This document shows, piece after piece, positions 39,773 to 52,636 of a DNA stretch of 64,000 nt; the first letter of the stretch is position 1; every line of letters starts with the position of its first letter. Under the pieces are notes generated by a model, which did not search any database, was not told the origin of the DNA, and was given only the letters and a program-made list of their open reading frames with translations. The stretch spans positions 560,480 to 624,479 of the forward strand of contig VYZB01000335.1 of NCBI GenBank assembly GCA_013397455.1, read 5' to 3'. This DNA is from Crotophaga sulcirostris (lineage: Eukaryota > Chordata > Aves > Cuculiformes > Crotophagidae). The position numbers were made by a program, and so were the translations under genes.

Positions 39773-41682
39773 GTCCTCACATACTTTCGTCTTGTTTAAA
39801 TAGACCACATGACCTATAAATAGTTCAGTCACATACATGTAAATGTGTGGGCGAAAAAGCACATAGAATAGGCCTTTTTATTTCCTTGGCTGTATCTGAA
39901 ATCATTCTTAATTGTCACCATTTTGTGGGCAGCACAATAAAAGCAACACAATAAAAATACCCAGCAAAATGATCTGATGCTGTTTTTAAGGACTGGTATC
40001 AGAAGGGCCTTCCATCCGCAATGAAGAAAGCGTGCGTATACTCAGTGGGAAACTAGATATCCAAGCAAATGAGGCTGGAATTGCTGGCATAGCAGAGGAT
40101 GCAAATCAACAAGGCATTAAAGTAAATAAACAGATAGAAGCCTGGAAAGGCAGCAGAGAGTGTTTGTACTTGATGTAATTAAAAGGAAAACGGCAGCAGA
40201 AAGGGATAAAACAGGGAAGAAAATTGCTTTATCAGTGCACATGCATTTGATTTAAGTGGATTAGATGCTAGGAAGTCCAAGAGGAGGAAAGATTCAAAAC
40301 TTTCCGTCACAGCGGGCTAATAAAAACACCATGTTGAGCACAGTAAGTAACACAGGCTGTGGGAATTCACCTTAGGGTGGACCTGAAAGACAAGGAGAAT
40401 GGTCAATGACTGGTATCAGCTAAGCGAAGGGGAGTAAAATGCAAAGGATATTCAAGTTTTAGCCTAATAACATGACTCCCAGGTTTACGAGTCGCTCTTA
40501 TGAGCACATAAGAGTACGTAGTTGGGATGCACTGTGAGAGTCTCTTTCCAAAAGAAGAAAGAAGAGTCTGCTGACAAGAAAAAGAAAGAGATCTTGAGAA
40601 GGGCAGAACTACCAAAGTCAAAGAAAGAAAATGTTTCAGCAAGGGTGTAAAACTGGTGCCACCAAAGCCCATCAGGAGACTTAGGAACTAAGGTAGCTGG
40701 GAGAGAAGTGAAGGCCTTGAGCATTGGGCCATTGTTTTTCTCATTTCACTTACTAGGTGAGAGAATTTTAGTTGCATGGCGAGAGCCCTGACTTGAATAA
40801 CATTACTTCTCTCCACAACCTTATATTATATCCTTCAGCTACCGCAACAGTGACACCAACGTTAATACAGCTGACTTGACACAGCAATGCCATGAAACTC
40901 AGATAACAGTACTGAGAAAACCCAAGCATTTCACCACAGCACATCACACAGCGAGTCTCCAGCCAGTAATTTACCTGCTGAGGTCTAGTTTTACTGAACA
41001 CAAGGCTGACCAAGGACACCCTGGGCACAAGGACACGCACACAGACTGTGTGTTTGAAAGGAAGAGTAGAGAGGAAAAGGCCTGTAATATTGGCCCCTTA
41101 GCAAGAATTTGCAAAAACATCTGGAGAACTTAGAGTAGACAGAAACATTGCATTCATCTGCTCTGCCCAATGCAACACTTGGAAGTTCCTGCAGTCATTA
41201 ACCTGGTGTTTTTCTTTCATCTCTTCTAGTTATTGTGGATGGGTTTTTTTGAAACTTAATATTAAGTCACTCTAGGCTTTACCTTTTAAGTTTGAATGCA
41301 GTAAGCTTTTGATGTATATTTTTAATAAATATTCTTTAGTCCATCCAGGCAACATCTTCCTCACTGCCAAACACCCACGCCCAGCCTACTGTCTGCAGGA
41401 GACTTTCCATTTACTCCAGTGAGCCAGGTCAAGCCACAGTCAAAGCTTCATTCCTGAGTGGCTCACACCGGGCTATAAAACTGATAATGATATGAGGACA
41501 GCAAGCCCAGAGCTCAGACACAGTAATTGCTCAACAGTCCATGAGAGAAATATTCACAGTATATAGTAAGCAGCCAGCACAGGGAGACCAGAGAGTCCAG
41601 AACGACAAACATATTATTCTCCAGTGGAGACCTCTAGATGACTTTTCTCTGCCTTTGCTTAGACTGGAATTAACCTTATGAA

Positions 41683-41755
41683 TTCAGGTAATTATTGTCT
41701 GTCCTGACTCTTGTAAGAATGCTTTAGAGAGCCGTCTCCCCGCTCTCTCCAGCAA
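41683..41755 (+). repeat. Dispersed duplicate, copy 1
   Basis: About 73 bp starting ttcaggtaattattgtctgt and ending near gctctctccag. It matches 43911-43982 in the same orientation at about 85% identity by eye. The family is unknown. Confidence 0.8.
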
Positions 41756-42348
41756 CAACAGTCCACAAGGACATTTCAGATCTTAATTGAAAGGGAAATG
41801 TTTGCTAAAGGTCAGTTCAAGTGGAAGAAAAGCCCCTTTCATTGTGACTGGGGGGAATGCAAAGCAAATAAGTGTCTGAAGGGAAACATGGAGAGCCTTT
41901 GTGATTTATTGGTTAAGAGACAGGTGGGAACCAGAAATATTACCCCTCTTATTTATTTTGGCCCAGACTTTACAAACTCAGCACATTTCTAGCAAGGACA
42001 TACATCATCTCAGTACTCACCAGTCCTCATGATTGTGCTTTTTTTTTTCTACGCTTATGCATACACAGGATAGATCACACTGTTTATAACTTTGTGTGAA
42101 TTAGTGCACAGGAGTGTTTCATTAAAGGGTAAGAGCATCTCATGTCACTTGCTGATAACCACCAACCACTTTGAATGCAAAATGGCATTCAGAGACTAGG
42201 AGGGCACCCATCTTGAATTTCACCTGAGAACACAGTGCTGATGCAGAGGATGAAGCTTAAGGCAAAAAAAAGATGGAAAATTACAAAGGACACACTGAAG
42301 GCCCCCAGACAGTTAAATTCAGATGCAGGAAATACATCATGAATGCAC

Positions 42349-42496
42349 CACCCCTGCTGGTGTTCAAAGCCAAGCTGGATGAGGCTATGAGCAACCTGAT
42401 CTTGTGGAAGGAGGCCCAGACCACAGCAAGGAGATTGGAACTAGTTGATCTTTAAGGTCCCTTCCAAACCAAATCACATAGGATTCTACAATTCTG
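42349..42496 (+). mobile_element. CR1 LINE 3' fragment
   Basis: About 150 bp of CR1 3' end on the plus strand: gtgttcaaagccaagctgga, then ggaactagttgatctttaag and ggtcccttcca, and a decayed ATTCTATG-like tail. The terminal sequence differs from the 46982 type, so it belongs to an older subfamily. Confidence 0.85.
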
Positions 42497-43112
42497 CCAA
42501 ACAGGACATCTACCTCTTTACTGTGCAGACATTCCTCTATAGACATAAGCATCTCTAGCAGCTCTCTTTCTGTTGCAAAATTTCCATCTTGGACAAATGT
42601 AGGATCACTTCTCTCGTTTTTGTGGGTACAGACAATATATGATATAAATGGAGCAACATGTTGTATTCATTATTTTAAATATTTGGCTTTTTTTCCTTAA
42701 AATATCTCTCATTTGAGGCCTTTGATTCACATTGTACTGTACTCCTAGGTCATGGAAAGCTGAGGGATGCACTAGGATGCTGGGACTGAGAGACGGGAAG
42801 GGGCAGAGGAGGAACAGTCAGTCCATTTCACAGACCATTTTAATAATTCTGGCTGTGTTGAGTCTATGGAAACCAGAAAGAAGATCCTGGCTACAGTCCA
42901 CTGACAAGGACCTCAATACCAAACACTAGAGATGGCTCTAGGATGGTCAGGCCAGGAATCTACAGTGTCAGGCAGCCACAAACTCAAATGCGTGAAGTGT
43001 GAGAAGTTTGTAGGCTCTCATCTCTCTGTCTTCCCACCAGGTAAACATCTGGGTTAAAGGACACATATTCTTGTCATCAACCTGCTGAAACAGACTCAGA
43101 GAGAAGTAAAAC

Positions 43113-43357
43113 ATTACAGTATCACAGTATCACAAGGTTGGAAAGGACCTCTGAGATCATTGAGTCCAACCTATAATCCAGCACTAACACCAACCCATCA
43201 TCTAAACCATGGCACTGAGTGCCTCATCCAACCTCCTCTTAAACACCTCCAGGGTCGGCGACTCCACCACCTCCCTGGGCAGAGCATTCCAATGGCCAAT
43301 CACCCTTTCATTGAAGAACTTTTTCCTAACATCAAACCTAAACTTTATCTGAGGAAA
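43113..43357 (-). mobile_element. CR1 LINE 3' fragment
   Basis: About 245 bp on the minus strand, starting on the plus side with two atcacagt tail units and aaggttggaaaggacctctg. It includes the end of ORF2 (the reverse complement of the LDEALSAMV region) and stops near 43357. It is the same subfamily as the copies at 1454, 45210 and 46982. Confidence 0.93.
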
Positions 43358-43910
43358 GACTGAGCAATGCCATGAAATATTGACTTGGTGAAGTGCTTTG
43401 ATACTGAGAGTAATAACTGTAGCTGAAAAAAACTGACACCTGTTTTTGCAGAGGTTTTGTAGTTGGACATGTCCTCCTGCCTATTCACTTGTGTAAGCGT
43501 GTCTCATGTTTGCTTCTGCAGACAGCCACTGTAATATGCATTCTCTGTCTTCATTGTGGCATTAGGCAACCAGACAACTCTGTGAATAATGGCTTTCCAT
43601 CAAGTAGTTGAAAACGAGGATTGCTTCAAGGAAAGGTGCTTGCTATCTCTTTTGAAGAGTCCAGACATGTAGGACAGAAAGGCTCATCAAGTTTAGCCTT
43701 GTAAGGCCAGTACTTTGCAGGCTACCTTCTGTAACTGCCTAGACTTTGGCATAACAACCCTGACATGTTGCCAGCTACTGAGGGCCTTCTTTATATTTTA
43801 TGCCTTTGACACCTGTTTTATACAGACAGCAGCAACCTGGAGACAGATTACAAGTGCTAGCTTTCAGAGATTCTGGATGCCTCAGGTCAATACAATTTCT
43901 ATGAGTTTAT

Positions 43911-43982
43911 TTCAGGTAATTATTCTCTGTCCTGACTCTTGTGCGAGTGGCTTTAGAGAACCTTCTCCTTGCTGTCTCCAAG
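43911..43982 (+). repeat. Dispersed duplicate, copy 2
   Basis: Second copy of the sequence at 41683-41755, starting ttcaggtaattattctctgt. Homology is lost on both sides. It may be part of a longer repeat, since about 200 bp upstream cttgtaaggccagtactttg resembles a stretch near 32186. Confidence 0.8.
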
Positions 43983-45209
43983 TCCTCTTCTCTGGACCTG
44001 TCTCAGGTCCCATGACCATAAATTAACCTGGCAGCTCAGCAGGGCTTAGATTATTGCTACTTGCGATGTATGAAGTTCAGAATAAATGTGCTTGTTCTCC
44101 TTGTTCTGCCCACCTCAGCAATAGGAAGAGTAAGAAAACCCATTGTGGTTCTGGGTATTAACAATGGGCTCAACATTGGGAAATAGCTTTACCTCACTGC
44201 AAAAGCAGGGCAAGTTCTAAAAGTCCCAGGTGAAGCAACTGCCCTGGCTAACTGGTGACAATCTCACAGGACCACCTGTGTGGGAGGGAAGATCCCGTAG
44301 CCACCTCTATTAAAACAGTGTTGTTATGTCTAGCTGCAGAGACGGGAATGAAGAACAGGATATTTTCTGATGTAGTCAGAGCTAAAAACTTCAAATCGGC
44401 AATAACTGCCTACCCCACAATTCATAATCCATTCCATGTCTTTATACACATCTGATTCAGATTGGTCTCACTGACCTCCCAGAACATCAGAAAAGCTTTT
44501 CCTTGGCAGAACCAGTTATTATCCTGCTATATGGATAACTAAAAGCGATGTGTGTGTGGTCACTACAATACAGTCTTTCAGAGGAATTTATTTAACATGT
44601 TTTCCTGAGCCCTTAATTGCAGTCTTGTGAATCCTAGTTACTACCCTGACCAAATCAACAGTATTGCTAGAAGAATAACTATAATCTACTGGTTTCCTTT
44701 TCCCAGGAAGGCAACTAGTAAAATAGATAGTTCTGCTGCACTGCAACTTCCTATAGCTGTTTTTGATTGTATTTTCCTCCCTAGTGCTACAGTAAGAATT
44801 AAAGTCCTGTGTTTGATGCAGTTTTCAGATGCTTTCCTGCTGTGAAGTGATGCTCTGAAATGCCCAGCGATTCACAGCTCTGATATTTCACATCTGATGG
44901 AATTATTTCTGAATGGAGTTGTTACCTTTCCTGAGAGATAGGGACTCATAAAGCTGGTAGGAGACAAATTATATGTCTCTACCTTTGTCTCCTCCAGAGT
45001 CCTTCTCAAAATCAAGTTACTTGGCTGCACTTTTAAAAATCTCTCCTATTGCACAAATGTGTGAGTAATGTGAAGCAAAACATGGGGCATGGCAATTACG
45101 CAAAACACAGGAAATTCAGAGTTACAAATGGACTTGAGAAAGACTCAGCTGTGTCACAGCACAGAAGGGTAAGAGAGGGGGATCTGAACACTCCCTTTCT
45201 CCCTTGTAG

Positions 45210-45443
45210 ATGATGAGGCTTGATGTTAGGAAAAAGTTCTTCACTGAAAGGGTGATTGGCCATTGGAATGCGCTGCCCGGAGAGGTGGTGGAGTCACTGT
45301 CCCTGGAGGTGTTTAAGAGGAGATTGGATGAGGCACTCAGTGCCATGGTTTAGATGATGGGTTGGTGTTAGTGTTGGGTTATAGGTTGGACTTGATGATC
45401 TCAGAGGTCCTTTCCAACCTTGTAATACTGCAATGATACTAAC
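45210..45443 (+). mobile_element. CR1 LINE 3' fragment
   Basis: About 235 bp on the plus strand, opening at aggcttgatgttaggaaaaa and containing the ORF2 end and the 3' UTR (gttggtgttagtgttgggtt). It finishes with aatactgcaatgatac. It aligns almost base for base with 47678-47899. Confidence 0.94.
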
Positions 45444-46981
45444 AGTGACTGAATTATAGGGTTAAAGGCCTATGAGGCAAATGTATAGATCACCACATGA
45501 GGTGTGTTATATAATTGCTGGATAGGATTAAGACATTTTACTGCTTGAAGTTGGTCTGAATTTAAAGTGCTTTGAAACCCCTGCACGGTTCCTTCCCCTG
45601 CTCCCTTTGGAGGTGGCCGTGCCCTGGAGGAGCCTGTAGGGCTGTTCTGCCACAAGGCAAACCCTCCAGAGAGGTGCACGTGTCATTTGTTCTCTATTGT
45701 CTGGTACTCAGAAATTCCCCCCAAAACTGCTCTGGGATTTAAGTCCGAAATCTGAGATGTGTCAAGTGGGGCTTGAAAGCCTGGTGGTCTCACGCAGGCA
45801 TTCTATCGCTCTGGGAGATATTTCTTTTCAATTAATTAAATTCCCAAAGTAAGCAAATATCCTTCAAATTATATAAATTATGAAATATTCTAGTCTGCCC
45901 GGGGAAGGTGCAATGCACCATCCTAGAGCACTGCCCCTGGGATGTCCTGCACTGGCAGGCTTGCAGGACGGGTGAAAACCTCCCCCTGCTGAGGCTGCAG
46001 AGGGGTGGGGGCACAGCCCCACAGCACTGGGCAGAGGGTCGCGGGGCAGCCCAGCCCCTGGCAGTGCAGCAGGGTGCAGGATGTGCATCCATGGGATAGC
46101 ACAAGCTGCTCTTGAGCAGAGCATTTTGCTGAAAGCAGGAAAGGTTTTGCAGTGGCTGAAGCCCACCCATGGGGTGAGCGTGCCCCAGGCATTCAGGAGA
46201 GCCTCCCATGCAATCAGAAGGGTGCATTCACACCTGCATTTCTAACCTGGTTCTTCTACAGACCCCTCAGGGGCACCTAAGCAAAGGCTTTTGTGCAGCT
46301 GCCTGTACTTGGACTCAGTAGGGTAATTTTTTTGTGTGCACACTAGAGTGTCTCTTGCTTCAGGTTCTCACAGGTTTTCTGTCTTCATTACCCAAGTAAG
46401 AGCAGCAGCTAGCCCTGAGCACCAGCTCTCAACTGGCAGTTTGAAGTCAAACATAAACTTTTAGCACAGTTAGCACCCAGGCCAAATTCATCTGGGGCAC
46501 AGCATGGGAAGCAAGGTGGGAAAGGCTACGACCTCTGTTTCATGCCACAAACAGAATCAAGTTTCTGCCAGGTGGCTTTCTGTGTTGTGTGGGCCACCCC
46601 AAAACAGGTATTTTAGCATCACTGAGTTGGTGTTACTGTGACCAGCCTGGTCGTTGCTTTCAAAAACCAGTGCCCCACAATGGAGCATGCAGAGGGGTTG
46701 TGGATCTCGTGTGTTGCACCTGGGGTCATGGGAGGCTTGACTTCCCATCTCCCAGGGCTGGGACTGCAAACCAATCGTGCACCCTAACCCATAAGCCCTG
46801 CTCTGCACTGGTGGGAAGTGGAGGCATGTGAACAGCAAGGGAGCCATGGTGTGCTCCTCCGTGTCCACTAGTCTGAACTGTCCAGGAGTGGGACCATGGC
46901 ATGTCCCCTGGAGAACATTCACCTCCCCATCAGACAGTGGCTGTGTATTTCAATTGAGGATGCTGGAGAGGACAGAACTCA
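45444..46981. other. Intergenic between two CR1 copies, GC-rich patch
   Basis: GC rises at about 45590-45640 and 45900-46200, giving overlapping open frames on both strands up to 131 codons. CpG is not clearly enriched, and no exon or domain is recognisable. Confidence 0.55.
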
Positions 46982-47899
46982 GATGAGGGGATTGAGTCCA
47001 TCATCAACAAGTTTGCAGATGATACCAAGCTGGGAGGAAAGGTTGATCTGCTAGAGGGTAGGATGGCCCTCTGTAGAGGGACCTTGACAGACTGGAGAGA
47101 TGGGCCAATTCTAATGGGATGATGTTTAATAAATCCAAATGTCGGGTGCTTCATTTTGGACACAACAATTCCATGCAAAGCTATAGACTGGGGACAGAGT
47201 GGCTGCAGAGTAGTCAGGCAAAAAGGGACTTGGGGATCCTGGTTGACAGGAAGCTCAACATGAGCCAGCAGTGTGCCCAAGTGGCCAAGAAGGCCAACGG
47301 CATTCTGGCCTGCATCAGGAATAGTGTGGCGAGCAGGACCAGAGAAGTTATCGTCCCCCCATACTCGGCACTGGTCAGGCCTCACCTTGAATACTGTGTG
47401 CAGTTCTGGGCCCCTCAGTTTGGGAAAGATGTCAGGATACTGGAGTGTGTCCAGAGGAGGACAATGAAGATGGTGAAGGGGCTGGAGCACAAGCCCTACG
47501 AGGAGCAACTGAGGGAGCTGGGGCTGTTTAGCCTGAAAAAGGTGAGGCTCAGGGGTGACCTTATTGCTCTCTACGACTACCTAAAAGGAAGCTGTAGTCA
47601 GGCAGGGGTTGGTCTCTTCTCTCAGGTGACCAGTGACAGAACTAGAGGACATAGACTCAAGCTTCATCAGGGAAAGTTTAGACTTGATATTAGGGAAAAG
47701 TTCTTCACTGAAAGGGTAATTAGCCATTGGAATGCGCTGCCCAGGAAGGTGGTGACCCTAGACGTGTTTAAGGGGAGATTGGATGAGGCACTCAGTGCCA
47801 TGGTTTAGATGATGGGTTGGTGTTAGTGTTGGGTTATAGGTTGGACTCGATGATCTCAGAGGTCCTTTCCAACCTCATAATACTATGATACTGTGATAC
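46982..47899 (+). mobile_element. CR1 LINE, about 0.9 kb, RT palm to 3' end
   Basis: Plus-strand copy beginning just before the RT active-site motif, which is intact (KFADDTKLGG near 47003-47033). A two-base insertion and a CAG-to-TAG change near 47072 break the frame. From 47119 a 229-codon open frame runs to the natural ORF2 stop at 47808. The 3' UTR ends in aatactatgatactgtgatac. The lost 5' part and the frameshift make it non-autonomous. Relatively good preservation suggests a young subfamily. Confidence 0.95.
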
Positions 47900-50800
47900 C
47901 ATAGAACTTGCTGGCTATGAGCTGGAGAGGGATCTGTGAACTTCTATAACTTGTGTGAGCAGTTTAGTTTTCTCCCTCCAATGAACAGTACTTTGTGCTT
48001 AAATCACTAAGCATGATCTGTGTCTGCCCTGCCCACTCTTCAGCACTCTTCTCCAGCTATTGCAGCTATTACTCGCAGTTGGACTTAAGTCTTGGCTAAA
48101 CTAAATAACTTTGATCAGCTAAGTTTGCAATTTTGATGCTTGTTCCTCTTTCTAGATATATTATGCTTGTGTTGGAGCCTATTTTGCATGGGTGCCAATC
48201 CCCTTAAAACAGAGAGCAGCAGAATTCCATAGTCCTCTAACGTGTAACGCAGACCACAAGGAGCTTTCCAAGAGATTTGGCAGGGTAAGGCAATGCTTTG
48301 ATTGTGGTTGTGAAAGATCTGCTCTTTGAATGAAGTCACCTCAGATTGCTTGCCTCTAGAGAAAAATCCTCTAGGGGTGTACACATGGAAAGGATCATAA
48401 GCATTTAGAGAGGCCAAAAAGGGTTTGGGATTTCTTCAAAGAGCTGGTAACAAGATTGTGTAAGAATCAAATAGCCTTGCAAATAGCTGTATCCCATTAG
48501 TCATGACAGCAAATGCTAGGCTGAATATAATGTTTATTGTGGCTTATGAAGTGTCTCTGTACACATAACCATGGGCAAGACCCAGAAATTCTGGGCTTTG
48601 AATTTGAAAGGCAGTTGGTTAAATAGCCATGGCAAAATAATCAAAAAAAAAGCATTGTTTATTTGCTCAATGCATTAACCAAGTGATTAACTGAGTAATG
48701 GGAGAACAGAAGAAAGACAAAACCTTTCCTTTTGTGTGCAGTCCAGTTTTCAGACTCCCCACCAGTATTACACATTCTTGGAAACCAAAACTAAGCTTAA
48801 TGTACTTCAGCTCACTCATGAAGGCTCTCCCCAAACCAATGGTCAGCTCTGTCCATCATTCAGACCTTTGTGCAGCTCCTCCTCCCTCTCCTGCAGAATT
48901 TGAAGGGCAGAAAAATAATTATGGCTAACTTACTGGTCTGTCTTATTAAGGGTAAATATAAATTCAAGAGTTCTGGAGAGCTTCACCCATCCAAACCTGG
49001 GTGCCTCCTTGCTATTTAATTAATCTAATTGTTCCTATATTTCCCTTTTAGCAACTCATCTTCTCAAAGGGGGCTGTTTCTGCTACTGGACAATGAGTAA
49101 ATCTACTGTAGTTTTTTTCAGTACCATTCCTGATGTAAGCTGCTGCAAATAAAACATTGAAATCTGTTTCAGAATTCTTACATTTCTTTGTTCTCTCCTG
49201 GTTGTCCAGGCTCCCTACTCAGTCCTTCCTAAGTTACTGTTCCTCATATTCTTAGAGATATTAATTATCTGTAAATTCTTTCTGCAGACCTCTCACCTGC
49301 TGTAGTTACTGCGCTGGCTCTTAGCTTCATAGAATGCAGGGAAAGATGTTCTTACTCCTTGAGAAAATTACTGAGAAGCATTTTACTCTTCTTTCTCTAC
49401 TGAATCTCTAATTAATGCTAGATAGCTTTCAGAAGATCATGTAAGGGTAACCAAAGAATCCCACAATGGCTGATAATGAGCTGCAGAACAAGTGCTCACA
49501 GAGTGTGTACATTGCTAATAAGCAATACTGCATTTATAACTCTAGATGTAGAAGAGGTATAATCATCTAAAGGGCCATTTGAGATGCTGAGGGAGTGGAG
49601 AGGGTGCCAAAGCACCTGTCTGTGTGTGAGGACTGGACGTGGCTGTAGCACATAACCCAGCCCTCAGTGAGGAGGAACGAGGCAGGGAGGTCAGACCTCC
49701 CTTTGTGGCTCTGAGCCAGTGATGGATTAGGCTGGCAGCTGCCCCTGCCAGTGCGTGATCCTGGAGAGAGAGCAGAGCCCAGCACTGCAAATGCGTGAAG
49801 TGAGGTATCGGAGTAGGGGGTTATTAAATGAGTCAGATGTGGCTAGATAGACCCCAACTGGCACAGGACTGTTCTCTAAGTCAAAGAGAAGAGCAGAGCT
49901 TTTGTGGAAGGAAGGTCTAGGGTACCAGGGCCCAGGCAGATGCCTCTGTGAAAAGACAGAAGAAAAACCACCCTATCCTTCAGGTGCACTCAGCAATGAA
50001 AACAGCACTTCTACTGATTAAAGCACTATAAATGTAATGAAAAACACTGTAAGCTATTAGTGACTGCTACCTGTTATGCATTTGTTTTAAGCTCTTTGAA
50101 TGCTGATAACTACTTCCCCCTCCCTCAGAAAATCTTTCTAGATTATTGCTGTTTCCTTTACTCACTGTATTTGCAGTCATCACTTGTAAATTCAAGTAAT
50201 GAACTCATGAGGAGTCTGGATGGCATAATAATACTATCTTGCACGCTACCACAGCTACCACCAGGCAACCCCAGGATAACCTGTGCAAGTGGATTAAACC
50301 TCTCAGTACTGTTCTGCTGAGTGGGAAGGTTGTGAAAGTCCCTTTAGGCTGAACAGAAATCCTTCAGGGCACCATATTTCTGGGTCCCTGGGGCAGAAGT
50401 GTACATGTCTGTTTGGTACCAACCTAATGTCTCTAGGAACTGTCAGATCTGCTCTGCATACGCCATGCAGACATCCTGCACATGTTCAGTAAAACTGACT
50501 CTCTGGGATGTGTCCAGCTCTGTTCACATGATGCACAAACTGGATATTGCACGTGCAGAAATGTGCAGTACATTCAGTGCTTCTACACAATGGTCAGTCA
50601 TTCAGCACATGGGCATGAAGTCCACCCATTACTTCTAAAAAGCATCATAAATGCTGATGGTGTGAGCAGTTTGTGCAAGATAGAGCAAGGGCTATCACCC
50701 TTTGCTGTATATGGTTCACAGTGGAACAGGACCACAGAAAATTATCCCCCTGGAAACGTTGGACTCCATTGCTCATGTGCTGTGCAGCAGATCTATGGAT

Positions 50801-52410
50801 GCGTTTGAAAAATATCAAGGGGATTCAGATGTCTGGCACACTGCTTAGATTCTTAACTATAAAAAAGAACATGCAATAACCTAGATGTACGTTAGATCTA
50901 ATCAGAGCCCAGAGAAGCAAGAGAGCAGCAGGTAAATGTTAATTTGTTCACTGTTAAACATCTAACAAGACAGCTTAGTTACTATAAATCTGCCTAACTT
51001 CACCAATCAACAAAATAAAACTGATATCAATGCATTTTTTTATGATAGGACTAGCAAAATGAGTTGTCTTACTCTCTGATAGCACTAAAATCAGGTTAGT
51101 AAGGGTATCTACAATTCTAAGCACTGGAACAGCTCATTAGCTCCAAGAGGACCAACTGTATTTTAAGAATCTTGCTGATCTGGAATCTAATTCACAAAGC
51201 AGGAACCTAATACAACCAGCATTATGCTATATTGCATGCGTTTTCCACATACTAAACTGGGAAGTAAAACATTCATTTCTAGCACACATCCTATTCCTCC
51301 ATCATTGACGCAGTCAGATCTCTGAGGTGTAAATGATCACTGAATTATTGAATCCCCTGTAATGTTGCAATGGAAAATCTTAATTTTAACAAGAGACACA
51401 CAAATGCCTGCAAAAACAACAAATCAATCATAAGTGGGTAGATAAACAAACATAATTTTATTTTTGTTTCAGTGATTTGTGTGGTCCAGCAGTGAACTCC
51501 AATTTTGAAAGGAATTAATGTTTTGCAGCTGCTCAGAAAATGGAAACCCATTTGCAGAATTTTTAAAAAATCACAGACATTATTCCAGCACTACAGTGGG
51601 GAAAAAAATCAACAGATTCTCAAAACTAGTAAGAAAGAACAAAGAAGGCAGATTTAATAGTACTCAAAGCTTCACCTGAAATGTAAAACACGTACATCCA
51701 GCCATCATAAAAACTACAAATGTCATGAATCTGTTTACTACTGAGAAGGTTTAACTGAAACTTACTCCATTTTACAGTGCCAGGTAAAACCCAGCAAATT
51801 CTTTCCACAAAGGAACTGCATACAGTTCGATCATACGGTGCCCCTCATGTTTGCTTAGAAAAAAGGAAAACTTGCTTCTTTAGCCAAAATTCTGTTTGAG
51901 GAGTGAAGGTCTAGGGAAGATGGACAAAGAACGAACTGGTTCCTTCCAGCCACCTCTCTCTACCACATGCAACTCCATGGAAGCTGCTCTATTCCAGTAC
52001 CACAGCAATATCATCCTATGCCAGTCCACAGGAATGTTGTGGAGGAAGATAGTGCTCACAGGGTCTCTATATTTTTGGTGCCAAACAGAAGTGGCATTTG
52101 GAGGTTGGCTAGAGGACAGAAACAGGAGCCAGGTTGCCCAGGAAATGCAGGCACCCAAGGCAATTTAAAGCACTGTTTCTCTGTACTCACTTCTGGAGAT
52201 CAGCAACTAAATGGACAGGTTTAGGGAGAAGTTTACACCTGTCATATTAGACTATACGAGTTCCAACAGAACTATGTGCAGACTGCTCTGCCTATGATGC
52301 TGGTAGAGAAAATCAATAAAATGCAACCTTGGAACATTTTCCATGATGCTGATCACTAGAAAGGATAGGCAATTGGAGCATCAAGATGAAAAGTAGCTTT
52401 TGCAGTGGTG
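47900..52410. other. Intergenic region just downstream of OTC
   Basis: About 4.5 kb of AT-rich unique sequence between the CR1 at 46982 and the OTC poly(A) signals. It contains only short chance frames. No repeat family was recognised. Confidence 0.65.
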
Positions 52411-52475
52411 TTTATTGTCTTGAACATTTTCACTAATGTAATGCAATATTATACAGTTAACTATAGAGTTTTATT
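52411..52475 (-). terminator. OTC: OTC 3' UTR with two candidate poly(A) signals
   Basis: On the minus strand AATAAA occurs at 52475-52470, about 100 bp after the stop codon, and again at 52416-52411, about 160 bp after it. Either could direct cleavage of the OTC transcript, giving a short 3' UTR of roughly 120-190 nt. Which one is used cannot be told from sequence alone, and a more distal site is also possible. Confidence 0.55.
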
Positions 52476-52576
52476 AAAAAAATCATTCATTGCCTTGATC
52501 CTTTCTGATCTATGTATTTGCAGACCAGAATATTCTGCCGATGAGGAACATTTTTCTCTTGGCAGGAATCCAAGCA

Positions 52577-52636
52577 TCAAAATGTAGGCTTTTGTAGCTG
52601 TGGTGAGTAATCTGTCAGCAGGGAAACCATGACAGC
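52577..52636 (-). CDS. OTC: OTC exon 10, coding part with stop codon
   Basis: Encodes the last 19 residues, [19 protein letters not shown], then TGA at 52579-52577. The 60-nt coding length equals that of human exon 10. The acceptor follows a long pyrimidine tract and reads ttcctctag before GCT. The human protein ends with Lys-Pro-Lys-Phe; here the penultimate residue is Thr. The exon sits 1975 bp downstream of exon 9. Confidence 0.96.
   Translation of the reverse strand, partial: AVMVSLLTDYSPQLQKPTF

Larger units (their letters stand above)
30224..42348. other. Intergenic or intron of the candidate gene; no recognised gene
   Basis: About 12 kb of AT-rich sequence. It holds the compound microsatellite at 35634, the MIR-like copy at 39640 and the first dispersed duplicate at 41683. 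A Cys-rich 147-codon minus-strand frame (37983-38426) has no visible splice or domain support. Confidence 0.55.

Noticed and set aside
47119..47808. 229-codon open frame as a host gene
   Set aside because: It is the C-terminal part of CR1 ORF2 in a 5'-truncated element with a frameshift just upstream.
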